DNA from: Azadirachta indica
Taxonomy: Eukaryota > Streptophyta > Magnoliopsida > Sapindales > Meliaceae
DNA: 64,000 nucleotides
Reading direction: 5' to 3'
NCBI GenBank assembly: GCA_022749755.1
Contig: CM040452.1
Span: 20,664,350 to 20,728,349 of the forward strand
How positions within the stretch are numbered: position 1 is the stretch's first letter; every line of letters starts with the position of its first letter. Below are positions 12,781 through 22,891 of this stretch, in pieces. Both the position numbers and the translations under genes were made by a program. The notes under the pieces are model-generated. The model had not been told where the DNA came from. It saw only the letters and a program-made list of their open reading frames with translations, and ran no database searches.

Positions 12781-12855
12781 TTTATTTTTTGTTAAATTTC
12801 TTATTCACGGCAATTCATTTTAGTCTTAGGATTAGGATATATAATAACAAGAATT

Positions 12856-12998
12856 TTACATTTTGGTTGGACCAAGCTGAAAGAACTCAGCTTGACCAAA
12901 CCCAACAGACAACCCAAAGATATCCATATCGGAAATGCAGTGGATATTGTTTCACCAATCCACTCAATCCAGTCCCGAAAACTACGACTATTACTAAT
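12856..12998 (-). pseudogene. inverted fragment of BASS1 exon 1
   Basis: On the minus strand this reads [20 protein letters not shown] then [13 protein letters not shown], almost the same as residues in exon 1 of the BASS1 gene at 27876-28012. It covers only about 140 bases, has no flanking exons and is inverted relative to the parent. It is joined directly to the duplicated block at 13003-13433, giving a 94-codon chimeric open frame (12801-13085, minus) that starts with a non-ATG codon and is probably not translated. It is a captured gene fragment, not a gene. Confidence 0.85.
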
Positions 12999-13002
12999 GA
13001 GC

Positions 13003-13433
13003 TTGTGTTTATAGAGATGTTGGACTTGTGCTGCTTTTTTGTGTTCCTGCCTGGAATCTTTCTTATGCCATACAGATGTTGTCATTCTATGTTGTGCTCT
13101 TTAAGAGCTTAATTTTATTCTGTATAAATACCCATAGGGGTTGAGTGAGGATTTTATGTAATTATGCAAGATGCTATGGGTTGATTTTTTTTTTTAAACC
13201 CTAAGTGTGCTTTATGTTCATTCCAGCAAATTTGGTTTATAATTGATTTTGTGGTTTCTTCCTACTGCTGATTGCCAGAAACACATGTACTATAAACGGT
13301 ATGAAACTTTTATCAATTATTCATGGAAGTTCAGTTTCACCTTTGAATAGGTTGTGGGGAAATATGGCTCTACCCTGTTTTGATTTCGTTATTTTACTTG
13401 AATCTTTTTGTTTCAATTTTTGCCCTTTTCATG
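13003..13433. repeat. right copy of the duplicated intron-like block
   Basis: Copy of 9221-9713. Both contain TTTTGTGTTCCTGCCTGGAA and TTGAGTGAGGAT. It directly abuts the inverted BASS1 fragment on its left and a short perfect hairpin on its right. Confidence 0.8.
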
Positions 13434-13455
13434 CCTCAAACGAGCTTGAGGCATG
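13430..13455. repeat. perfect 10-bp hairpin at the duplication edge
   Basis: CATGCCTCAA at 13430-13439 pairs exactly with TTGAGGCATG at 13446-13455, with a 6-base loop. It lies exactly where similarity to the left copy stops. Confidence 0.7.
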
Positions 13456-13544
13456 AAAATGTTTGGTAAGGCATTTCCTTGTAATATCTTTTAATTCACT
13501 TAAAATGATCTAAAACACTCACCTGTAATCTTTGGTAATGGCAG

Positions 13545-14257
13545 ATCAGCGAGAATCCAACCGGGAATTTGCAACGTATGAAGCTCTCTTTGAAGAACTG
13601 GTACAAAGAAGTTGATTCACGACTTCGAATAACCTCTGATCCTTTGGTTGAATCGCTCCTTTAAAAACCTCCAGTCAACTACTTTTCCTCTGCTCTGGCT
13701 GGTATGGAGATGTGCCAGTTGCTGGATGAAGACTCGAGAAAACTTATTCACGATCTAGCAATCAGGACTGTGTACAACAGAATTATAAGACGTCAGTGTT
13801 AATCATAAATAAATTAAAATATATTTTTGTTCAAGCACCTACTGACTGATGTTTTTCCACAGGGATAATGTTTACCCGATTTAAACCTTCAGCCTTAGCG
13901 GTAGCAGCTGCAATGTTGATCTGTGCCCAGATGTATCACCGTCATTACCCTGAACTCAAGCGCATCATATTGTCCAGACGAGGTCCTAATGTCACAGATG
14001 TAATACCAATCTAAACTTTTGAATGTCTTCATTCAATAACAAATGTCATCATTATAATATGCTTATTTTTGTAGGGCCAACTGAAAGCATGCCTTAATGA
14101 AGCATTTGCAATACTAACATCTGAGACCCTTCATGACCTGTGCCCAACTCCACCAGTTCGTGCTGCTGTGGTTGATCTAACAAACTCAATCTGCAATGAG
14201 TATATGGAGCTGGCTTCAAACAGCGCATCTGCATCAGGCGCAGACAGGCAGGACTAA
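13545..14257 (+). pseudogene. three exon-like segments of an unrecognised protein with an in-frame stop
   Basis: Segments 13545-13791, 13863-13999 and 14075-14257 join in one phase with GT/AG introns and end at TAA 14255-14257. The first reads ISENPTGNLQRMKLSFKNWY, then hits TAA at 13662-13664. The same frame then continues as KPPVNYFSSALAGMEMCQLL. Later parts include FKPSALAVAAAMLICAQMYH and TDGQLKACLNEAFAIL. The helical pattern with PSALAVAAAM recalls the second cyclin fold, but I would not name it on that. No start codon was found, and the 5' side is the duplicated block. Two readings fit: a truncated pseudogene, or the 3' part of a real gene in which the TAA lies in an intron I could not place. 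Confidence 0.45.
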
Positions 14258-15179
14258 CTATATAATTCTATGCAAGTGTGTGCAGCTATATCTTAAGCAA
14301 CAAATTGGTTTGGCTTGTGTTAATCTGTTTTTTTTTTCTGAATACAGCAACAACAGCTACTGGCAGTCAACATTCAGAGCAGGGAAGTCAAAAGGACAGT
14401 ATGATCAAATAAATCGGTACAAATTTACTACAATAGAGTTTTGTGACAAGTTTTTGATGCACACACACACATTTGGTACAAGTAACTCTTTCTTTCCTCT
14501 TTTACACACGAGAACCTGTCAAATGTTCTATATGAAGCAGGCTTACAGCTCAAGGACTTTGGGCAAAAGTTTAGTTCAAAAATTGTGGTTGTTGAATAGA
14601 CAACTTAATATGTAAGCCATTGTTGACCATCTGATAGAGACCTTCTCTCTACAACCTTGATTAAAGCATTTCTATCAAATGGATCTACACTAAATATAAT
14701 TGCTGCATGCAGTTTATCGTTATTCTTCTTTACTGGTTTTTTTTTTTGTTTTTTAAAAAAAAGGCTAACATGCATTTGTTCCCTTGGGATAGCAATACAG
14801 ATGTTTCTATGCAATGATACATCTAGATATAGATCTACAGCGGCAGAGTGAAAAGGACTGGAAAATAGTGGAGTTAGACATATTATAAAATGTATATAAT
14901 TTTAAATGACATTAAGAAATGATCTTCAATCCTTCAATATAACCAGTCCAAATTATATAAATCATTAATATAATTTGCTTTCAAGTCTTTTTTGACAACT
15001 TTTTGAACAACATAAAATTCATTAATCCATCAAAACTTGTCGTGTGTTATGAATTTTGTCAGATTTTATTACAACAAATTTTAAATAGCATTATAACAAA
15101 AGCAAGACAATTCTGATGTGATCCAAATCATGTTCAAATTATTTTACAATAATTCTGTAAATCAAGAGTGACCCCTTTT
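14258..15179. other. intergenic DNA, no gene seen
   Basis: Contains a short CA run (14459-14471) and a T run near 14740. The open frames at 14605-14851 are low-complexity. Nothing recognised. Confidence 0.5.
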
Positions 15180-17930
15180 TAAGGGAAATACTTCTTTAAC
15201 ATCTTAGTGTTCCATGCCTTCTTGACTTCTTTTTTGTTAGGATACTACAACTTATAAACCCTTACTTTGACAACCTTGATAATCTTATATAGACCTTCCC
15301 ATTTTGCTCTAAAAGCTCCCTCACCAGGTACTTTAGTGTTCTGTGTGATTTGTAGCAATACCAAATCTTCTTCATAAACGGCTCTTGAACAAACTCTCTT
15401 GTTATAAAACTTTACTACTTGTTGCTGATAAACAGCTATCTTGATGAGTACCTGATCTTATTTCATCCAAGAGATCTAAACCCAACCTCATTAGTTCATA
15501 ATTCTCTAATTCATTAAAATGCTTTACCCTAAAAGTGCTCCAATTTCAATTAGTATCACTACTTCAAAAACAAAAGCTAGTGAATACTGGTTGTAGTTTT
15601 TGCTGTTATTTTGTAAGCCCAGAAGACCTGAGATAACTTATCAACCTATCCTTCCTTTTATCATCAAGAAGTTTTTTCAATACCTTCTTGATGGTTTTAT
15701 TTATTGCTTTAACTTACCTATTTGCTTTTGGATGAACAGGAGAGACAATTCTAAGTTTAGTGCTCAGATTAGCAGATAATTCCTTGAAGTTTACATTATC
15801 AAATTGCTTCTCATTATCCACGATCAGTATGCGAGAAATTCCAAACTGATAAATTAATTCTTTTCCATAAAAGTAGTGATTCGTTTCTTCATAATTGTAG
15901 CTAGCGGCTCCGCCTCTACCTATTTTCTTGAATAATCCATTACCACTATTGCATATTCATTTGAGCACGTCTTACAGGCAACAACCCAATTAGATCTAAG
16001 TCTTACTCTATGAAGATCCAAGGACTTAGCAGAGTGGTAAGCTGTTTAGGTGGTTGCCTCGGAATGTCGCCATGAAACTAGCATCTCGGACAAGATTGCC
16101 CCGTGTTGGTCGCATCGTAACGCAACATTGGCTAGTAATATCCTTATTATAAGATTCGATATGCCAACGATCTGGCTTTTCTATGGTCACCACAACTGCT
16201 CATTTGAACTTTTTTGAGTACATAATTTGCCTCTTCTTCATCAATACACCGCAAATAAAGCAATTCAAATTTTCGCTTATGCAACACTCCATCAATTACT
16301 GTATAACGTGAAGATCTATTCTTAACTTGTCTTGCTTTCTCTTAATCTTTCGGTAGTTTTCCATCCAAGATATATTCTTTAACAAGATCCATCCAAGTTA
16401 AAATTTCATGTCTTATGTTGATCTGAACAGATCCTATTGCTAATTACCCATGTTTTCCTGACATAACACCTCCGCAAGAATTGTTGTTGGAAACTTTTCC
16501 TATAAAGTTGAGGTCAATTTTGCCAGCGTGTTTGCTTTAGCATTTTCTAATTGTGAGATTTGTGTTACCATTACTTTTCTGAATCGTTTCATCAATTCCA
16601 CAGCTCTATTAAGATAAGCATCCATGTTCCCTCTTTTCGTCTAAAATTGACCATAAACTTGATTCGTCACCAATTATGAATCCCTCTTTACTTCAAGATA
16701 ATTTGCCTTCACTAAAAGCGTTAGGCCAAGTCTAGCTAGTAAAGCCTTATACTTCGCTTTATTATTTGTTACTTTGAAATCAAAATAAAGAGCATAAGCT
16801 AACTCTATATTTCCTGGTCCAATTAGAATAATTTCATCTCCACCCTTGGTGCATTTGACGCTCCATCTATATCCTAATGCCAAAACTGAGTCTTTTTTTG
16901 GCTCTTCCGCTGGCATTTGTTTAGCTATCTTCTTTGAAGATTGAATCTGACCATCTTTTGTCATTTGAGATGAACTTGCCGTTTCATCTTCGAGGTATTA
17001 TTTTCGCGATGAAATCAGCTAAAGCTTAAGCTTTAATAGCTTATGAATTTGATATTTTATGTCAAATTCATTGAGCTCAATTGACCACTTTACTAACCTC
17101 TTCGAAAGGTCTGGTCTGTGCAGTATCTGTCGTAAAGACTGGTCAGTAAGAACTATTGTATAATGAGTTTGGAAATACGAGCATAGCTTCTATGCTGCAA
17201 TAACTAACACAAATGCCAATTTCTTCGAAAATGAATTTTTGGTCTTCGCATCTAATAGTAACTTGTTAGTGTAATAGATTAGCCGATGAACTTTTTCATC
17301 TTCTTTCACCAATATTAAACTTACTACATGATCAGTCATTGTTGGATACAAATATAGTGTATCTCCCAATAAGAAACTCACTAGATGAGATGGATTTGCT
17401 AAATATGCCTTTAGCTCCTGGAAACTTACTTCACACTCCTCTATTCATTTTATATCTTTCTCTTTTTTCATAACCTAGAAAAACTAGATAAATTTTTTAG
17501 TAACTTTTGAAATAAATTTGTTAAGTGCAACTAACCTTTTTGTTAAACTTTGTACCTTCTTTAATGTCACTAGGAATAACATGTTCAGAATGGCCTGAAC
17601 CTTGTGGGGGGTTTGCCTCTATTTCAGGTTCGCTGACCATGAATCCCAAAAGGTTCTCTAACCTAACTCTAAACGCATATTTCTTAAGATTTAGCTTCAT
17701 GTTGAACTTTTTGAGTAAGGAAAAAGTCTCACCCAAGTGGTAGACATGATCTTTCAGTCTGAGTGATTTAGTAATCATATCATCTATATACACTTCATTG
17801 TTCTTTCAATCAAAGGTTTGAAGGCTTGTTTACCAGCCTCTGAAATGTAGCCTTGCATTCTTCAAACCAAAAGCCATAAGACATTTTGTTTGAGCAGAGA
17901 TCAGATTAGTAGCAACTGAGTACACCAGGT
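15180..17930 (-). mobile_element. degenerate Ty3/gypsy retrotransposon pol region
   Basis: Minus-strand reading gives pol parts in the expected order, broken by stops and frameshifts. Reverse transcriptase with the YIDDM active-site box lies at about 17521-17930. The connection/RNase H start (DHVVSLILVKEDEKV, YYTNKLLLDA) is at 17190-17381, and an RNase H-like part (YALYFDFKVTNNKAKYKALL) at 16674-16860. Integrase-like remains with CKTCSNEYAIVVMDYSRK and VEAEPLATI lie at 15880-16010. RT, then RNase H, then integrase is the Ty3/gypsy order. No gag, primer site or matching LTR pair was found, so the ends are approximate. Dead element. Confidence 0.85.
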
Positions 17931-18034
17931 CAAGTTAGCAGAGACTGAGCTATTTAATACATGTTTAGCTGCATTAGGATTGGATGTAATAACAGCCAAG
18001 TCTTACCGAAGCTAAAAGCCATAAGACATTTTGT
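17869..18034. repeat. 21-bp exact direct repeat flanking a 124-bp spacer in the gypsy remnant
   Basis: The same 21 bases, starting AAAAGCCATAAGACATT, occur at 17869-17889 and 18014-18034. The first copy sits inside reverse-transcriptase sequence. The spacer has no similarity to pol, so it looks like an insertion or filler DNA that duplicated its target. Confidence 0.7.
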
Positions 18035-18647
18035 CTTACCCTCTTAGCTATTGTATACAGCTTGTAGTGATGGAGGTCAATCATAAAGTGTATGCTTTCA
18101 ACAAATAGGAAGCCACGAGAGCCAGGAGTAGATAACTTGACAATTTGATTCTTTTCATATTTGCCCTATGTATAGTCATCAAGTAAGCCCAATAGCGCAA
18201 AAGCAAAGGCTGGATAACGATGAGAGATGATAGGTTGAAAGAGAAATCAAAGCTTTGTTGCTTGTTTTGCTTGAAACACGATGACAACAGGGATGAATCC
18301 GTTGAACCACTATAAGTTAATAGTGTTGACCACTAGCGGTGATGGCTAGTTTGAGTTTAATGGTAATTCATTTAACTTGTGCAGATTAGACCACCATATT
18401 GGCAACATTGTTTTCCTTCTTGATAACATTACGGTACAACAAGAAAATCTCGTCAAACACAATCGATTGTAGCGAGCATCTTGTCGGTGATTTGCTAACA
18501 AACTCAAAACAAAACCAGAAAATTCTAAAATTCTATAACCAACCGTAATAGTTCTTCAACCAAAGTGCTTGACTTTACAAGCTTTTGTCGTAAAAATCAT
18601 TATTATATCTTTTTTTGTTCACTAAATGCACATACTGTCTCATGATG
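18035..18647. other. intergenic DNA beside the gypsy remnant
   Basis: Could be the upstream part of the same retroelement, since it is neither simple repeat nor clearly coding. The open frame at 18081-18287 (minus) shows no motif. No LTR boundary recognised. Confidence 0.35.
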
Positions 18648-18835
18648 CATATATAAAATATTCACATGCAAATGATATAATATTCACCTAGTTCCCTATA
18701 ATGCATATAATATTCATATGCAAATCAAATGTTATTCATTTGGTGCTTCATAATGCATATAATATTCATATGCAAATGATATATTACTCACTTGGTGCTT
18801 TATGATGCATGCATATAATATTCATATAATATTTA
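18648..18835. repeat. tandem repeat, ~52-56 bp period, about 3.5 copies
   Basis: Units start GCATATAATATTCATATGCA or close variants. Copies two and three are 52 bases each and the first is about 56. The octamer ATGCAAAT or a one-base variant recurs in each full unit. The last unit is truncated and degenerate. Confidence 0.75.
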
Positions 18836-20049
18836 TATGCTTCCATACAGTGAGAATAACAAATGAAAGTATGGCGAAGCATAACTAATTAAAAGATGGA
18901 ACCATATGAGTTTGATGGTTGTCTTTGGCAAATTCTGATCATGCCTGAGACCTTACAATGAATTGAAAAGTGTTGATAGAGGAGATGAATCAAGGCAATT
19001 GTTTTAAGCAGGTTATCCTTGTTGGGCAAAAACTGTAGCAATGGGCTGTTTCAAGGTGGCAGTAGTTGCGATAGCTAGTATCTATTTCTTTAATCTATTT
19101 CTGGAACACAGTTTTTTACTTCCCATGATTTTTCTTGCCTTGCATTTTTTTTATATCTTTTTTTTCTCATCCATCTTTAATTTCTTCACCATAGCATTTT
19201 CATTATTGTTTCTTATGACTTTTGTATCGCTTTCTATAAATGGTGCCAAATGTTGATACGAATTTGTGGCTTCAATGCCGAACAATAAATGTCAGCCTTC
19301 TCCTCATGAACTTGTAGAATCTTCTTCTCTGGAGTATGATTAAAGTGTAAAACAGAATAATGATAAAGGGGATGCCGGGTTTTCTGGTGAAAACCCTTCG
19401 ATGCTTAAGTCAAATTCTGGGTTTTTGTTTAAATGAAGTTCAATAGAAATTTTAGCAGGGTTTCGATATTTGAGTTAAGGAATACATACCTTTTTTCTTT
19501 ACTTTACCTTCTATTTATAGTAACCTTGATGAAACAACGGTCATATTGATTTTGTAATTGAAAATTATAATTGAATCCTTATAATTGTTCAATTATAAGC
19601 AATTATTGATTTGATGCTTGCGGAAATTATGATTGTACATTTATTCTCTTCGTAACCTCTTTCTGATCTTAACAGATTTCCTCATGCAATATCTAACCTT
19701 ATTATAAGCTGAAAAGAAATATTACTTTAACTAAGTTCTTCACCCAATAGTCACATTATTTGCATAATAGAAATATTTAATTATCTTTATAACTACAAAA
19801 TTGTGCGCATTTATTGACTTAATTTAAACAATTATAATTTTTCATTTACTTTCCATTAATGCTGGTCTAGGCTGGACTTCATTGGATTAGACGTGACCAT
19901 TACTCTTGACTGATTTGACCAAAATCCACCTTTTGATTGTCTTGATTACTGCTTGGATTGGCTAAAAGGTTGACTTTTCTTAACCCCAAGTCATCTCCCA
20001 AAACACTATATGTAATGATTAAATCATCCAGTTAAAAAGAGTATTTAAC
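18836..20049. other. AT-rich intergenic DNA, no gene seen
   Basis: An open frame at 19041-19256 is hydrophobic and phenylalanine-rich because the DNA is a T-rich tract; it is not taken as a gene. The part from about 19370 to 19520 contains TCTATTTATAG and looks like LTR or promoter debris. No partner copy was found. Confidence 0.4.
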
Positions 20050-22750
20050 ATAGCATCACAAATGCTGGATTTATTTGATATAAATTGAAAAATTATGTTT
20101 ATAGATACAAATGTAAATATATAGGGATACGGGTATCATTCTTAATAAGAATAGAATAAATACTTACCATCCAAAACATTTTTTTTAAGGGAATTAACCA
20201 AGAATGACCAACTTTTGTATCAAAACTCACACAAATTTGGTGTTACTCAAAAGTATGTCTCAAGAAGGAAAAAAATTTCATCTTACTCCAACGTAATTTC
20301 AACCTACTCAAAACTTATGTTCGAATTTGACAAAGACTTACATGTAAGAAGTTAGTATGAAGTTGGTTATAATGGCATTTTGGTCCCAAAGTCTTGAAAC
20401 TGGTCACTTTTGAATAGTATTTTGTTAGGTGGTCAAAATTGATTCTACAATATAAAATTGGGTCATTTTGGTTCAATCTCCATTTTTGAAACCTTATTTT
20501 CTTTGGTGCCAGTTAGTCAACAGCCACAGGTATGTTACAGTTACAACTTCATCAGTGTGTGTTTGTTTTTGACTCAAGTGATTATAAATATAACTTATGA
20601 ATAATTGCAATTTTTTCTCTCTTTCCTTCTTTCTCTCTTGTTTCATCTTTGATTATTCCTCGACTACTTTGCTCACCTTATATAATAGTATTTTTTTTCT
20701 AATAAGGATCTACCTTTAATTGATTGATGTTTTAAAATCAATAGCACCCATAAGTGGGGGTGGGTAAAATTGGGTTTGATTCGATTTCTCTAAAAATTGA
20801 ACCAAACCTAAAATACATGAACTGTGGCATTAAATCGGTTTGGCTCGATTTACTTCTATAGTTTGGCTCTACTTTGATTTTCAAATTTTTAAGCTATTTT
20901 CATATAAGTCTCTAAATTATATAAGAATTATAGAAAAAGAAAAAGTTTTTTTAAAAAAAATAAATTTCTGAATTTTTATGTAAATAATTATAAATATATT
21001 ATTTATTTATAATTTTTTATGAAAATTAAGAATTTATATGAAATTACACATTTTATTCTAATCGGTTTTTGATTCGGGCTTAGTTTTAACAAAACAGGTC
21101 AGTTCAAAACCGAATTGAACCAAATTCATTTTTGGAATTAGAACCGAATTGAATGTTCAATTTGGTTAAACATTTTTGCCTAACCCTACCTAAAATAATA
21201 TTTACTATATTTTCTAGAGTGTAGTATGACAATCGATCTTAAGTTCATATAAATATTAAAGATATCAATTATAGCTATATAATGAAATACTAATAGGCAA
21301 CTCAAGAGGAGGGTAGATTGGATTTTTAAGGATTTTAATAAATTTAAAGCAACCCAATAACCAACACTAAGCAATTCTAATCCTTCTAAAGTGTAATGTA
21401 ATAAATTTAATACACAATCCAAATCATCAATATGTAAATGCCAATAATTTAAGCTTTAAATGTGTAAGAGTAATTTGTATAACAAATATAAACATAAACA
21501 ATAAATTGGAGTATTGGAAGAGGGATCATGTGGTTCGGCAAACTCTAACCTACATCCATACCTCTAAGCCAATGTACTTGAGGATTCCATTAATCATGCA
21601 TTCAAATCCTAAGGCAAGCAAATACAACTCTAAGTTAACTTTGGGTGCCACTTAAACCTTATACCAAGAGGACTTGATCGGACACTTCTCTAACCTCTAC
21701 AACTAAGTGACTTAAGAATGTCACTCAAACCTTATACCAAATGTATTTATGTCACACTTATCCTCTCAAGAATTACAATGAAATACCTTGATAACATAAT
21801 TTTGTCAAGGAAAGTAAAAAACACTCTTCAAATAATGACACAAGTAAAAGCTAAAGGGCATAATGAATTTGATATTTAATTTGCAAATGAAAGTTTAAAT
21901 ATTTGCAATATACTTATAAAATATATTTTTTAAGTTTCCCAAACGTACAAAAGTTATTCTAAATGAGTTTAACATAATATTTATAGTGAAAGTTAGAAAA
22001 TTACACGTTATTAGCCATTAGAAGGGGTAAAAGATAAAATTCTAGAGGTTTGATTGACTAGATAAGTCAATTCGATCGACCATATGCTTAAGTTGATTTG
22101 GAAGGCATTCTTCCTATAGTTTGGTTGACCGTTATAACCATAACATCGACCGACACTTCATGCACTATTTATGTCACTGTTTATAGGTTTGAAAAATTCA
22201 TTTTGGTCCTTTTCTAGGTTTTCAAAATCTTGCGTTTTGATCTCTTTTAAGTTTTAAAAACTTACATTTTAGTCTGATTTTCAAACTTAAAAACATTTGT
22301 TTTTCAAAAACTTTTGAATTTTTAAATACAAATCAATATTCAATTTTAAAGACGTATTATAAATAAAAAATTACCTAATGTTTGCATTTTTAATTCTTCA
22401 ATTCTTCAATTCTTCAATTCTTCTCTTCAATTAGCTTTTTGGAGTTTCATCATTATTTTTTTGAATGCCTTGATATTGGATGTTCTTTAAATTTTCATAA
22501 GTACTTTCAATTTTTCATGCTAGAAATATTACAATAAATAATACAAGAAGAATATAGTTAATTAAACATATCAATGTTTGTTATCATTAAAATAACAAAT
22601 TATACCCTTAAGGCTAACATATAATTTCAATAAAAAGTAAGGAATTTATTATAACATTAATTCTTACTCTTTGTTTTTTAAATAGGATTAGTGTTATGGT
22701 TAATTAAGCCAATTTCTTTTCAATTAAAATAATACTATTGTTACTAGTGT
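20050..22750. repeat. second copy of the 12.0-kb repeat, interrupted by three insertions
   Basis: Homologous blocks to 12000-12620 are split by unrelated DNA at about 20190-20490, 20757-21190 and 21286-22615. Aligning the two copies defines each insert. The third insert carries a TTCAATTC tandem run near 22390-22432. Confidence 0.7.
20757..21192. mobile_element. hAT-like miniature element
   Basis: Insert of about 435 bases missing from the 12.4-kb copy. Left end GGGGTGGGTAAAATTGGG and right end TTTTGCCTAACCCTACC are imperfect inverted repeats. The interior is rich in CCGAATTGAACC/GGTTTGGTTC pairs, typical of short palindromic plant elements. No clean 8-bp target duplication seen. Confidence 0.55.
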
Positions 22751-22891
22751 TATGGTATGTATATATATATATATATATTCATATTCTTGTATTTGTCAAA
22801 GTTAATTTGTTAATTTTCATTAGCACTTATTCTTGCATGCAAGACTACGAAATAACAAGTACCAAGCATGACTGATTATTTTATTTATTAT

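Noticed and set aside
12801..13085. 94-residue minus-strand protein
   Set aside because: Chimera of a BASS1 fragment and copied intron with no ATG at its start; treated as captured debris.
18648..18835. CRISPR-like repeat array
   Set aside because: Repeats are adjacent without unique spacers, and this is a plant nuclear sequence.
19041..19256. Hydrophobic 71-residue open frame
   Set aside because: Phenylalanine/leucine content follows from a T-rich tract. No start context, no motif, no splice partners.
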